A stretch of 64,000 nucleotides of DNA from a candidate division SR1 bacterium Aalborg_AAW-1 (GCA_001007975.1 CP011268.1:980757-1044756); one strand, 5' to 3'; shown: positions 28,797-39,830, counted from the stretch's first letter. The notes: a model not told the origin generated them from the letters alone. Made by a program: numbers and translations.

Positions 28797-30351
28797 GATT
28801 GAATGTTTGTATAATATCTAAAGCCGTTTTCTTTGTATTATCAGATATGTTTTTAGTTAATATATCAAATCATAAAGTATTTTCTTTTAGTCATTGTAGT
28901 CAAATTCCCAATTGTTGTGCTATTAGTAATCCAATAAAATTAGATTTCATTAAACAATCTTCTTCTATATTTAATTCTTTTTTTAATCAAGGTAGTAAGT
29001 CACGATCTTTAATATTGAGTTTAAAAGTATTTAAATCATGAACTGCATTTAATATTTCTTCTTCTGAGTTAAATGATTGGAGATAATAAATTACTTTATT
29101 TTTTCATCTTGTATAAGCCATATCTTTAGGACTAGCTCATTTAAAATCTGGATGAATAAATCTCTTTCTTCTATATACTAAATCTTCAATATTAAGTTTA
29201 GATCATATTAATTTCTTATAAATATTAATAATCTTCAGAGTATCTTTAAGATTATAGTGTTCAGATATTAAAATACAAATATCTCAAATTGTCGGTTTTT
29301 CTATAAGTTTTGACAAATCATTTAAAGAAGATACTTTTCAAGATGCCAATCCTGTAAATATGCTAGCTAATCATTCTTCTGTTTCTAAATAATTAGCTCA
29401 CTTAAATCCTTTTCATAAAAATTTATTTGTATTGTATGCTGATACTACATGCTTACCAAATTCATGGGTATAAGTTCATAATGCATTAGCTAAATTTATT
29501 GTCGATTGTTTTTCTTCTGATGGTATTTTAAATTCTTCTTTTAGTTGATCGACTGAAGAATTTCAACTATTATGAGTAATAATTTTCCAATTATATGATA
29601 AAATATTATTATCATTAAATTCATTTTCCATCATAGAGGTATATAATTCTATTTGATCTTTTTTTTCTATACTACTTATATTTTTATCTATTTTTATTCA
29701 TACTGTTATTTTTTTATTTTGAGTTAGACTATATCATGTTTCGTATTTTATAAAATTAACACTATCTTTAAGAATAGATAGTTCTTCGTCTGTTATATTT
29801 CTATTATTAATATTTTTTCTCTGTTCTTTATCAATATCTTGAAAAACCTTACCCAATATAAATTGTACTTCATCTAAATTTTCGCTCACTGAATTCCCGA
29901 ATACTGTCAATGAATCTTTTATGCTACTATTATAGATTTCTAATTCTTGAGCTGTAAGTTTATATCCTCATTTCACTGCTTCTGAATAAACAGCAATTTT
30001 TAATAATTTTATTTTATTTTCTAACTCAAAAAATGAATCTTGAAAAAGTTGCAAAGTTAAGGGTTTATTTTGAAGTTCTTGTATAACATCATATTCTATC
30101 TGTTTTAATTTATCTTGTAGAATAGCAATTTTGTCTAAAAACAAAGTAATATCATTTTTAGTTATAGGTGTTACTATTTTATCTCCAAAAAAACTTTCTG
30201 CAATTTTATAAGAAGTATTATTATGAATAATAGTATTATATTTTATTTCTCAATCTAATAATTCTGAATATGGAGATAATATATTTCACATATTTTCTAG
30301 AATAGTATCGAGATTGGAATTAGTAAATTCAATTCTATCTATTTCTTCCAT
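28783..30351 (-). CDS. Stand-alone DUF1704 (QEGLA-motif) metallopeptidase
   Basis: 522 residues. The N-terminal 280 are helical and variable. The catalytic part shows the zinc motif HEFGKH at 296-301 and TEEGLA at 324-329, as in the fusion protein next to it, with similar spacing (23 against 25 residues between motifs). The MATCAP/DUF1704 family removes C-terminal tyrosine or glutamate residues from tubulin in animals; bacterial substrates are unknown. The gene is convergent with the fusion gene and overlaps its end by 14 bases. About 14 TGA glycines, including in EEGLA. It has its own promoter at 30390-30417. Confidence 0.85.
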
Positions 30352-30389
30352 TGTAAAATACAAGATATACATAAAAACACATAAGATAT

Positions 30390-30417
30390 AATATATATAT
30401 AATTTTTATTTTGTCAA
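30390..30417 (-). promoter_or_regulatory. Promoter of the stand-alone DUF1704 gene
   Basis: TTGACA (30417 to 30412), 16-base spacer, TATATT (30395 to 30390). The -35 box overlaps the T run of the upstream terminator. Confidence 0.6.
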
Positions 30418-30440
30418 AAAAAATCTCCATTATGGAGATT
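30415..30440 (-). terminator. Terminator of ftsX
   Basis: AATCTCCA/TGGAGATT stem followed by eight T on the minus strand, just past the ftsX stop. Confidence 0.8.
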
Positions 30441-30449
30441 AACATGATA

Positions 30450-31415
30450 TTATACTCTCTTTATTTTCAATTCAATAAGAATAGAGGAAGTAAATCGAAT
30501 AACAGCACCTAGTACAAAGACTATAGCAAGAACCGCACCATAACCATTAAATAAGAGTCATCGAATACCAGTTTGGATACCTTCTAGTCATAAGAGTTGT
30601 GAGAAATAAACAAGAGATTGATCTCTACCCGTACTTGCAAGAGCAATCACAATACTAAGTATCAGTGATACAACAAATCAACCTACAAGTACCAATCATA
30701 CAAAAATCAAGAACGGATTCCTCATTTGCGCTCCTGTAGCTCAGAGTATTTTCTTGAGAGCAAGGATATCCTCAAACTGTTTGAGCTTAAAATATACTAA
30801 GAGTACAACAACAGCTATCATAACCAAAGAGAAAATAATAATCAATGCGATACTAGCTCACTTCAGGAAATAAGAGAAATCAAGTGCTTTCATTACTCTC
30901 TGTTCTTGAGCTCTGATAGATGTACTATCTCACAAATCACCAATATTTTCTATAATAGTACTATAACGTGGCAATATCTGTGTTAATTGTTCATGTTGTG
31001 ATTCATTATGTACCGTCACATATAACGTTGAAGGAAGCTGAGCATTGATATTATAATCCTTAAACTTCTGAACTATGTCAGGAAGTTTTTTTTCTAAAGC
31101 GGATACTGCATCATCTTGCGAAAGATATTCTGCACTAATACCAGCATTTTCTAATTCCTTGAGAAGAGTAACAACTTGAGCATTTGTAGTATCTCCTGTT
31201 TGTCATGAAGAGATATAGAAATACATTCACAACTTATTGGTCAAACCAGTCGAGACATCACTGAGATGAGAACTTAATCCAATAATTAACGTCAGAAAAA
31301 GCATCAATAATCACACAATCACCGTAGATGCAATATATTGGATAGGTTTGTACGTAATAAGTCTATGTACTTCCTCAGAAAGGAGAGACTTCTTAATGAT
31401 AGAGAGACGTGACAT
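30450..31415 (-). CDS. ftsX: FtsX-type cell-division permease
   Basis: Membrane subunit of the FtsEX complex that couples division to peptidoglycan hydrolysis. 321 residues: N-terminal helix (YIASTVIVGLLMLFLTLIIG), an external domain with VSALEKKLPDIVQKFKDY, and three C-terminal helices (ALIIIFSLVMIAVVVLLVYF; NPFLIFVGLVLVGGFVVSLILSI; LLFNGYGAVLAIVFVLGAV) with LKKILGATGAQMRNPF between. Several TGA glycines. Its partner FtsE is encoded about 17 kb away (48165) rather than beside it. An amidase gene nearby (32466) could be a client. Confidence 0.88.
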
Positions 31416-31505
31416 GTTGTAGTAAAAGTTTAAAGTGAAGTAGTGATATTAGGATTACTCCTTTTTCATTATAACATTATTCATTATCACTGGGGTTGCA
31501 AGAGT

Positions 31506-32129
31506 TTATGATATTTTTTTCTTGGTATTATAGGTTGTAATATATGCAGAGAAAATCTTCATTTTACTTTCATAAAAGGCAAGTTTTTTGTCATATATTT
31601 CAAGATCTTCTTTATTATTATAGAAAAACTGGATTAATTCCTCCGCTTTACGATATTTTTTTTCTAAAAGATAGAGTTCTACCATATTATAAATAATTTC
31701 AGCATCATATCTATGAAGATCATGTGCACGTTCTAGATGATACAGTCATTTTTCTCTATTACCATACCAATATTCAGAAAGGGCATAACATCTCATAATT
31801 TCATGATTGTCTTTATCGAGTTTTTCCATTGCCTTAAGCAAAAAATCTCTCGCCTGTTTTCGATGATTTTTTTCCATTTCAAGGACACCCTTCACATACA
31901 GTCCCATAGGATCTTTATTATCAGTATTAGCATTGAGAAAATCTACAGCTTTTGATGCTTTATTAATTTCTCCTTTTTTATACTGAATATCAGCAATCAT
32001 AAGAAGAAGTTCATCATTAGTAGGATCCTTAGCAAGGAGAGTATTAATATACTCAATAGCGTCATCATACTTTCCTTCTTGGATATATGCATTGACAAGA
32101 TCATTTTGAGAATCTGCAAGAAATCACAT
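31506..32129 (-). CDS. TPR-repeat protein (207 aa)
   Basis: At least four tetratricopeptide repeats: VNAYIQEGKYDDAIEYINTL, LLMIADIQYKKGEINKASKA, YVKGVLEMEKNHRKQARDFL, YNMVELYLLEKKYRKAEELI. No signal peptide; the second codon is TGA (MGFLADS). It lies upstream of ftsX with a 90-base gap and may share its transcript. Scaffolding role only by family. Confidence 0.8.
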
Positions 32130-32330
32130 TATTTCATTATTGAAAATTAAAAATACTAAACTAATAGTAGTTATTTTTTCTTTCTAATCAAAACATATCT
32201 TATTGTTTATAAGCATTACTCTATACAAATACAAAAAATAATTGATAATATAAAAAAAGAAAATCTTCTGACTCCAAAAGTGAGTAATAATCACATATTT
32301 TTATTTTTATGATATTTTCTCGTAAAAGTA

Positions 32331-32358
32331 TTGACTTTTCTATAAATATCCTTATACT
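32331..32358 (+). promoter_or_regulatory. Strong promoter of the orphan small RNA
   Basis: TTGACT (32331-32336), 16-base spacer, TATACT (32353-32358), with no ORF downstream before the terminator. Confidence 0.75.
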
Positions 32359-32364
32359 CCTAAT

Positions 32365-32426
32365 CGTGTGGTGGAGATAAAATAGTTAAAAAAGGGTGTC
32401 TTCGTGTGTGGGGGATGCCCTTTTTT
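32365..32426 (+). ncRNA. Putative very short RNA ending in a 13-bp terminator
   Basis: From the expected start near 32365 to the T run at 32426 is about 62 bases. The second half folds as AAAAAAGGGTGTC against GGATGCCCTTTTTT with a 12-base loop. CGTGTGGTGGAGAT in the first half resembles CGTGTGTGGGGGAT in the loop arm. No ORF. The surrounding stretch from 32130 to 32330 is AT-rich with nothing else recognisable. Confidence 0.5.
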
Positions 32427-32465
32427 GTATTTGAAAAATTAAATCTATATCTAGATAACTCTAGA

Positions 32466-32924
32466 TTATTCTTTTATTATATTATCATTCAATAATTGAA
32501 ATAACTCATTGCGAATGATATTTAGATTCAAATTTTTCCCAGGACAACTCTTCTCATTATTAAAATCACTATGTCACAATACATTTTCTATAGCAATATT
32601 ATATTCTTTAATAAGTTTAATAAGAAGTGTATACAAAGTATCTAATTGTTTTAAACTAGGTTTATATAAATCAAAATCTCAAATAAGAGATATACCTATA
32701 GAATCACTATTTTGTCAAAAAACATGAGCTCCTTGAAATAAAAGATCTCTTAAATGATATAGTTTTCAATCTATCGAAAAAATTCCATTTCCAATAATAA
32801 AATGATATCAAATATCATCCCATCACCTCAACAATTTATGCCTTAATTTAATTAAATAAGGGTGATCATAAGTTGTTTTAGTATGGTGAAGAATAATTTT
32901 ATCTACTTTACTTAAAAATTCCAT
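32466..32924 (-). CDS. N-acetylmuramoyl-L-alanine amidase (PGRP/amidase_2)
   Basis: Cleaves the lactyl-amide bond in peptidoglycan. 152 residues, a single T7-lysozyme-like domain: zinc ligands in IILHHTKT (H13 or H14), the WDDIGYHFIIGNGIFS core and HSDFNNEKSCPG near residue 117. GAHVFGQNSDSIGISLIGDF is the usual ISLVG strand. No signal peptide, so it acts inside, is exported otherwise, or serves recycling. TGA glycines at about six places. Own promoter. Confidence 0.9.
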
Positions 32925-32929
32925 AAAGG

Positions 32930-32958
32930 ACTATAAATATAAAAGAAATAAATGTCAA
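32930..32958 (-). promoter_or_regulatory. Promoter of the amidase gene
   Basis: TTGACA (32958 to 32953), 17-base spacer, TATAGT (32935 to 32930), only 6 bases before the ATG at 32924, so the mRNA is nearly leaderless. Confidence 0.65.
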
Positions 32959-33036
32959 TAGATATTTTTTATCTTGCAACTTCCAACCCTTTCTCTACAA
33001 TAACTATTAACTTTAAACCCTTAACTCTAACCTTCT

Positions 33037-33588
33037 ATGTTTCATCTCATTACAGGAAACGTCATTACTGACCATGGAACTTATATTATCAATAACCTGA
33101 TTGGGATACAAGTTACCTATAACGGGAAAGAAGAGCAGGGGAGTTATTTCCTCTATCCTATCATCGATGATCACGCCAAGACCATCAAATACTATGCTTT
33201 CGATACAGCGAGTCAGAAAGAATCTTTTTCATCAGTATTAAAAATATCAGGCATCTGACCGAAAACAGCGTATGAGATAGCGCGAGCCGATCAGGTAAAA
33301 CTCATGAATGCGATAGATACCTTTGATGTAGCATTTTTTCAGACTATCCCAGGAATTGGACCGAAAACAGCGAAAAAAATACTTGTAGAACTGAAATCAT
33401 CATTTTCAGAACAGGATATTATTAAGATTAATGCCGATGATAAATTAGTAAAAAACATCGTAAAAACACTTTCTGCAATGGGATATGACAAAAACAAAGT
33501 CATGACAACACTCGCTACCTATAAAGACGAAATCTCACAAGAAACCTTATCTCTTGTCCTGCAATGGTTGATTCAAAATATGAAATAA
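33037..33588 (+). CDS. ruvA: Holliday junction protein RuvA
   Basis: Tetrameric Holliday-junction binder that loads RuvB. 183 residues: OB-fold start (MFHLITGNVITDHGTYIIN), two helix-hairpin-helix motifs (LKISGIGPKTAYEIARA, in which the G before PK is TGA, and TIPGIGPKTAKKILVEL), and a C-terminal RuvB-binding domain (LVKNIVKTLSAMGYDKNKV). RuvB and RuvC are not in the window. Confidence 0.93.
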
Positions 33589-33621
33589 ACTTTTAATCTC
33601 TTTACTATGTAAGTAATACAC

Positions 33622-34059
33622 ATGTCACGTGATCCTCATCTCTACGGAGCAACTTATGCATTTATTTTTGATAACGCTGGTAAAATACTACTACAACAAA
33701 GACAAAATACTTGATATTATGATGGAGGGCGACAAGTTCCAGCAGGACATATCGATGATGGGGAAACTGCTAGTGAAAGTATTCGTCATGAGTGCGAAGA
33801 AGAATTATGAATAACTATTAAAGTAAATGAAAATAATGTATTTCATATTATTCATAGAATCAACACAGAAAGACAATATATGGATGTTGGTGTGAAGATC
33901 ACAGAACGGTCATGAGAAATCATTAATAATGAACCAGATAAATGTAGTGCTTTAGAACGATTTTCATTAGATCAATTACCATCATATATTAGTCCATCAA
34001 CTTTACAGTTTTTACAAGCATTAGATGAGAATACATTTTATTCTGAATTAAGAGAATAA
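33622..34059 (+). CDS. Nudix hydrolase
   Basis: 145 residues with a Nudix box in GHIDDGETASESIRHECEEELGI: G-x5-E-x7-HEC-x-EE-x-G, with His in place of the usual Arg. The start (YGATYAFIFDNAGKILLQQR) is the normal first strand of NTP-pyrophosphatase Nudix proteins. Four TGA glycines, including the box's last G (EELGI). Substrate unclear; possibly a nucleotide-pool cleaning enzyme. Confidence 0.88.
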
Positions 34060-34141
34060 GTCTTATATTCTTCGTTGCAATTTCATAGTCATTTTCCTAT
34101 ACTGGAGTTGAATTATATTTTACTGAAAACATAAATTTCTT

Positions 34142-35695
34142 ATGCAAAAAATTTGACTTATAGGATCCCCAAATGCAGGGAAATCAACACTCTTCAATAG
34201 ACTGATCGGAACCTATCGTGCTATTATTACTGATATCGCTGGTACAACAAGAGATATTATAGGGCACGAGACGATATTAGATGGAATTGGGAAAGTAGAA
34301 GTCCTCGATAGTCCAGGTCTGGATGTCAATGAGAATGAATTACCCTATATAGAACGTATTATCAATGAATCTGATACTATTATTATGGTGGTAGATCATA
34401 AAGCAGGACTCAACTCCAAAGATGAAGAAATGATCTCCATGGTTCGCCGTGCTGGGAAGATCAGTCAGATGATCGTTTTTATCAACAAATTAGATAAGAA
34501 ACCGAATGAAAATCAAATGGCTCTTATCAGTAGTGAATATAGTCACTGGGGTATTGATCATCTTGTTTTTGGAAGTGCTCATCATGGCAAAACAGGTGAT
34601 CTTATGCGTCTCCTCTATACGATGCTTGGAACTCAAGAACAGTATATTCAAGAAGAACTTGATGAAGAAAGCGATGAACAACATCAAGAATGGAATGAAG
34701 GTGAATTTTGAAATGAAGAGTTTGAGCTAGAAGACGAAGAGCTATTGTTAGACCAAGAAGAAAATCATTATGTTAAAGCTGGTAAAATACCTATTGCAAT
34801 CATTGGACGTCCTAATGTAGGAAAATCAACTTTTTTGAATAAAGTATCTCATAAAGAGCTCTCGAAAGTCTCTGATATACCCGGTACAACATTAGATTAT
34901 ATTTCATCAGAACTTACCATACAAGATCAAGATTATGTCCTCTATGACACCGCCGGAATTAGAAGAAAAGGGAGTATTCATGGACTAGAAAAGATTGCAT
35001 TTGAAAAAACTTATGGGATGCTAAAGTATTATCAACCTATTGTTCTGTTCCTGATTAGTGGTGATGAAGGAGTAACCAAGACTGATCGTGCACTTATGAC
35101 TCATATTCTTGATCTTCATCTTCCCACACTTGTTGTTATCAATAAGATAGACACCCTCAACAATCTCCAAAAAGAGAAACTTCTGACTGCAGTGAGAGAA
35201 CATTTTGGACATCAAGATCGTCTCTTTACGGTCGGTATTAGTGCCAAAACCTGAGTCAATATAGAAAAAATACGACCTATAGTTCAAGATCTCCGAGCAC
35301 GTAGTCATGTCACTCTCACTACCGGACAACTCAACAAAATGATCTCAAAAGGATTCTTGGAAAAACCACCAACATTCCCACATAATAAAGCTGTAAAAGT
35401 CTACTACACCACACAAGTAAAAACCTACCCACCAATCTTTATGTCTTTTATTAATAAAAAAACTCACGTCACCCAAGCCTTCAAAAATTGGCTAGAAACT
35501 ATCGTCAGAAAAGCTGGTAACTATGGCGGTATACCACTTCACTTCATCTTCAAAGACAAGAAGATGGACGAAGAAGGATATGCAAAGCACTTAGAGAAGA
35601 GAAAACAAGCGATCAGAGCAAGACTCAAACGCACGCCAAAAGAAAAAATAGCAATTAGAAAAGAAAGAGAAGAAAAGAAAAAGAAAGGGAAATAG
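34142..35695 (+). CDS. der: Ribosome assembly GTPase Der (EngA)
   Basis: Double GTPase needed for 50S maturation. 517 residues. First G domain: [23 protein letters not shown]; an acidic linker ([19 protein letters not shown]...); second G domain: [24 protein letters not shown]-terminal KH-like domain ([20 protein letters not shown]) and a long Lys/Arg tail. TGA glycines at QKIGLIG, at EFGNEE and at AKTGVNIE. Longer than usual (about 440) because of the acidic linker and basic tail. Confidence 0.95.
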
Positions 35696-35701
35696 TTATA
35701 C

Positions 35702-35749
35702 AAAAAATCCATAGTAGATTACAAGAAATCTATCACTATGGATTTTTTT
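35702..35749. terminator. Bidirectional terminator
   Basis: AAAAATCCATAGT/ACTATGGATTTTT long stem with inner AGAT/ATCT, between convergent genes. Confidence 0.8.
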
Positions 35750-35757
35750 ACATCTCA

Positions 35758-36177
35758 TTACTTACAATCAAATGAGAAATCTGGAATCAAAGCATCTTTT
35801 AGTTCAACTTCATCACTTCTGGTCTCTCCATTATCAAGAACAAAGGATACCTTTACTTTACCATCTTCGATTTTCAAATCAATAACTTCTCCGGAGAGAA
35901 TATCCATAAGTTCATAATCAAGTCATCCTGTAAAGACAATTCTTCATCCTTGATTTTTATAATATTCTAGTCACTTGATAAATGATATGATATGCTCTTC
36001 AGGAAGATTTCATAAATTAAAAAGTTTTGTTAATCTTTTATTATTAAGATTGAGTTCTTCTTGAAGTTCTTCTAAAGACTCCATATTTTTCAATATATCA
36101 ACCAAATCAATAGATAAATCAACTTTGTTTTTATTCTCATGGTAATTATCTCCATTATTGTGATGTTCTAATGACAT
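35758..36177 (-). CDS. Hypothetical protein (139 aa)
   Basis: A soluble acidic protein with helical N-terminus (VDILKNMESLEELQEELNLN) and beta-rich C-terminus (DLKIEDGKVKVSFVLDNGET). TGA glycines at four places. Upstream at 36242-36247 is TTGACT on this strand. No family recognised. Confidence 0.65.
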
Positions 36178-36337
36178 AATAATATTATCAATAATTTAAA
36201 ATATATTCACTTGTTTAATATAATAATGAAAAATAAATAAAAGTCAAAAATTATAAAAGAGTTTTTTCTGTTGATTCCAGAAGGTCAAAATTATATACTC
36301 ATATCAGTAATTTTTTATCATTACATTATACACAATA

Positions 36338-36658
36338 ATGCTTACCTCTACTACACCAACTATTGAAGGAAATCAGATTAAAGAACATCTTGGACTTATC
36401 TCATCAGAAGTTATTGTCTGAGCCAATGTCGTAAAAGATCTCTTTGCAGGTTTGACTGATTTTTTCGGTGGAAGATCAAGTGCTTATGAAAGTGCTCTTA
36501 TACAAGGGAAAAACGAAGCAATGGACGAACTCCTTACCAAAGCTAAAAAATTAGGAGCAGATGCTATCGTTGGTATTGATATGGATTTTGAAGCAGTAGG
36601 GAAAGGATCGATGTTTATGATCAATATCTCTGGAACTGCCGTCAAACTCACCAAATAA
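36338..36658 (+). CDS. YbjQ/DUF74 family protein
   Basis: 106 residues matching the small YbjQ family throughout: GLISSEVIVGANVVKDLFAG, GRSSAYESALIQGKNEAMDEL, AKKLGADAIVGIDMDFE. These form homopentamers of unclear function, sometimes called heavy-metal-binding. One TGA glycine (IVGANV). Starts a run of small genes. Confidence 0.88.
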
Positions 36659-36680
36659 ATTTTATTTACTCTACATTACT

Positions 36681-36884
36681 ATGAAGAATAACAATATCCT
36701 GGCTTGGCTGATCGTTACACCACTCATTCCACTCGCTGGAGTATGGATTGCATCACTTCGAGGATATCTGGATCCAGAACTTGCAAGCAAGATTTCTCTC
36801 ACCTTGATAATATTACTGTGAGTTGATCTTCTTATTTATAAGTTATTCATCAGCAAAGACAAACCTTTTACTGACAAATATTAA
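36681..36884 (+). CDS. Small two-helix membrane protein (67 aa)
   Basis: Two hydrophobic segments (AWLIVTPLIPLAGVWIASL and ISLTLIILLGVDLLIYKLF) joined by RGYLDPELASK. One TGA glycine. Starts 22 bases after the YbjQ-like gene. No family recognised. Confidence 0.6.
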
Positions 36885-36967
36885 ATTCGAATAATATAAT
36901 CATAAAAATATACAAATACCTACAACAAAAACCCTCAACTTTAAACTTTAAACTTTTTACTAGATAA

Positions 36968-37246
36968 ATGGTCGATATACAAAAATTAGCAAAACTGACA
37001 GGGATTCACCTTTCAGCAGATGAACAAACAAGGTTATGATGACAACTCGAATCAGTAGTAGATCTTTTGGAAAAAGTTAAAAACTATGATATCGAACAAC
37101 CATCACAAACCTGGCATGAGCTTCTTGGATTACAAAGCACGCCACAACAGAATGCAATTTCTGATGGTAATGCAACAGCACTTATCGAAAATGTTGACCA
37201 TACTATTGTTGGACATGCTATAGAAGTGAAAGCTTTTGTAGAGTAG
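36968..37246 (+). CDS. gatC: Amidotransferase subunit C (GatC)
   Basis: Small stabilising subunit of GatCAB, which converts Glu-tRNA(Gln) or Asp-tRNA(Asn) to the amide form. 92 residues; DIQKLAKLTGIHLSADEQTRLGGQLESVVDLLEKVKNYD is the family's N-terminal helix pair, with the two glycines in RLGGQ encoded by TGA. gatA and gatB are not adjacent. A TTTAAACTTTAAACTTT-type repeat precedes the start. Confidence 0.82.
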
Positions 37247-37300
37247 TTCCATTTACATATTAATACACTCTTAACTTTTAATTCTCAACTCTTCATTATT

Positions 37301-37891
37301 ATGTCACTCTTAAACTCTCTCTTAGGTACTGTAGTAAACGATACTATTTCAGATCAAATTGCAACTACAACAGGACTTTCTAAAGAACAAACACAACAAG
37401 CTATGAAAATGCTTGTCCCTGTACTCATGGGATCATTAGCAAAAAATGCCGAATCTGACACCACACAAGCAGCATCCATCAATGAAGCTTTAAACAAACA
37501 CGATGGAAGTATTTTATCAAATATCAATATCTCTGATCTTCTGGCGAGCGATGATGGTAAAAAAATTATTGGGCATATTCTTGGAAACAAAACAGCTGCT
37601 GTAGAACAAACAGTCGCTAAAGAGACAAACGCATCACCAAGTCAGATAGAATCGCTTTTGAAAATTGCTGGACCACTTCTTATGGGAACACTTGGAAAAC
37701 AAAAAGCAGAACAAGGACTTGATCTTGAAGGACTAACTTCTCTTCTTTCAAATGAAAAACAAGCGATGAAATCTGATAGCACTATCCAAAGTATGATTTT
37801 TGATTTCATTGATCAAAACAATGATGGAAGTATTATTGATGATGTTCTCAACATCGCTGGTAAATTCTTCGGAAATAAAGATCAAAAATAA
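37301..37891 (+). CDS. DUF937 family protein (196 aa)
   Basis: Matches DUF937/YidB-like proteins: an N-terminal LLNSLLGTVVNDTISDQIATTTGL and a C-terminal half with DFIDQNNDGSIIDDVLNIAGKFFG, an EF-hand-like acidic loop. Two internal repeats of the PxLMGxLxK type (LVPVLMGSLAKN and AGPLLMGTLGKQ) are visible. No TGA despite about 15 glycines. Soluble; function unknown in the family. Confidence 0.82.
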   Translation: MSLLNSLLGTVVNDTISDQIATTTGLSKEQTQQAMKMLVPVLMGSLAKNAESDTTQAASINEALNKHDGSILSNINISDLLASDDGKKIIGHILGNKTAAVEQTVAKETNASPSQIESLLKIAGPLLMGTLGKQKAEQGLDLEGLTSLLSNEKQAMKSDSTIQSMIFDFIDQNNDGSIIDDVLNIAGKFFGNKDQK

Positions 37892-37915
37892 TTATTTTAC
37901 TGCCAAATTCACTAT

Positions 37916-38413
37916 ATGCTTGTCCTAATCAGCGCTATGTCCCAAAATCGTGTCATTGGTACGAATAATCAACTACCATGGCATATTTCTGCTGATTTAC
38001 AAAGATTTAAAAAAATTACTTCCTGACACATTGTCGTTATGGGTCGTAAAACATATGAATCTATAGGGGAATTACTTCCTCACAGAGAAAATCATATTAT
38101 TTCATCCACACTACACAATAGTGATTTGGTAGGAATTGCAGAATGAACTTCTGGGAAAATTTTTGATTCATTGAAAGCATGGAAAGAACGATATAATAAT
38201 CATAACTACGAAACTGTATATATCATAGGAGGTGGAACACTATATGAAGCGTTACTTCCTGATGCAGATCGTATAGAACTTACATTGATAGATGGAAATA
38301 TAAACGGAGATGTTTATTTCCCTGAATTTGAAGATACCTTTAAACTTACTGAGAGTGAATCTCATAGTGATGGAACGTATTCATTTCAATTCTTAAGATA
38401 TGAAAAGATATAA
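37916..38413 (+). CDS. folA: Dihydrofolate reductase, host-type copy
   Basis: 165 residues: [53 protein letters not shown]. Two TGA glycines (TSGHIV and AEGTSG) mark it as a gene adapted to this code. It opens the dTTP-supply cluster: MazG-like pyrophosphatase, ThyA, Tmk and dCMP deaminase follow. Only distantly similar to the DHFR at 9545. Confidence 0.94.
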
Positions 38414-38441
38414 TTTTTTATATATTAACTAGTACTACTTT

Positions 38442-38903
38442 ATGCAAGAACCACAAGGACTAACAATGGTATCAGAATTTCATACTCTTTTTGATGCACC
38501 AATTTTAGATACTCCACAGATACCAACACAAAGAGCACAATTAAGAGTCAATCTTCTTGAAGAAGAACTCAATGAACTCAAACAAGCGATCGCTGATGGA
38601 GATCTTGTAGAAGTTGCTGATGCTTTCGCTGATCTTCAATATGTTCTGTCTGGAGCTATACTTGAATTTGGTCTGGGAGATCGTTTTGCAGATATTTTTG
38701 CAGAAGTACAAAGATCAAATATATCTAAAGCATGTTCTACACCAGAAGAAGCACAAGCAACAGTCGAACATTACAAAACAACCAAATGATTTGATGCTCA
38801 TATCGTAGCTAAGTGAGATCAATACCTAGTATACAGAACTGAAGACAATAAAGTTCTGAAATCTATCAACTATAGTCCTGCTAATATTAAAAAGTTTTTG
38901 TAA
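38442..38903 (+). CDS. MazG-like all-alpha nucleotide pyrophosphohydrolase
   Basis: 153 residues with the metal-binding motif of all-alpha NTP pyrophosphatases: LLEEELNELKQAI followed by VEVADAFADLQYVL. The C-terminus (AKGDQYLVYRTEDNKVLKSINYSP) is like the short MazG/PRA-PH-like proteins common in phages. It may hydrolyse dCTP or dUTP to supply dUMP/dCMP to the neighbouring ThyA and dCMP deaminase, an inference from context. Two TGA glycines. Confidence 0.82.
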
Positions 38904-38931
38904 TAACTTTTTTATAACTTATCATGTTATC

Positions 38932-39798
38932 ATGAAAAACTATCTCTCACTTGTGAATACTATTCTCGAACAAGGTGAACGAAAAGAAAATAGAACCGGT
39001 ATGGATTGTAAAACTGTAGCCGGTATGATGTTTGAACATGATATGAGTACATGATTTCCACTTCTTACTACGAAAAGAGTACCATTTCGCTTAGTGGCGT
39101 CAGAATTAGAATTTTTTATAAAGGGAATTACTGACAAGCAGTGGTTGATTGATAGGGATAATCATATCCGAGATGAACGATGTAGTCCTGATATCATCCC
39201 GTATAGTCACGATCCTGAGATTCAAGCACAGATGAAAACTCAGAGAGAACTTGGACCAGTCTATGGATACCAATGGAGAAATTTCTGATGAGAATATACT
39301 AGTTATGATCAACCAATAGGAACTGATGGTGTAGACCAACTTCGTAAAGTCGTCGAGACCTTAAAAACAAATCCTTCTGACCGTAGGATGATCGTCATGG
39401 CTCGAAATCCACAAGTTCTACATAGACAAGCACTTCCTCCTTGTCACTACGGATTTCAAGTGACGGTGATCAATGGAAAACTCAATCTTCTCCGAAATCA
39501 AAGATCAGTCGATGTCGGACTCGGACTTCCATTTAATATTGCTAGTTATGCGTTATTACTTCATCTCTTAGCCAAAGAAAGTTGACTACAAGAAGGAAAA
39601 TTAGTAGGATTCTTAGCAGATACCCATATCTATCGTAATCATGTTGATGCTCTTACTGAACAGTTGAGCAGAACTCCAGATATCCTTCCAACGATCACGA
39701 CAGATGATTTCACCAACATCTTCGATCGACAATATACTGATACAGTTGTAGAGAATTACAATCCACAGAAGAGTATTAAGATGGATGTGGCGGTTTAG
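38932..39798 (+). CDS. thyA: Thymidylate synthase, host-type copy
   Basis: 288 residues: RTGMDCKTVAG, catalytic Cys in [31 protein letters not shown], and HIYRNH. It differs from classical ThyA (DVGLG in place of DxFLG, a longer region after RDERCSPDIIPYS), but all substrate-binding residues I can check are present. Four TGA glycines, two adjacent in NFGGEY. Part of the dTTP cluster. A second, unrelated-looking ThyA lies at 10105. Confidence 0.93.
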
Positions 39799-39830
39799 TT
39801 AAATTTTTACATTTACTCATATAAAATACT

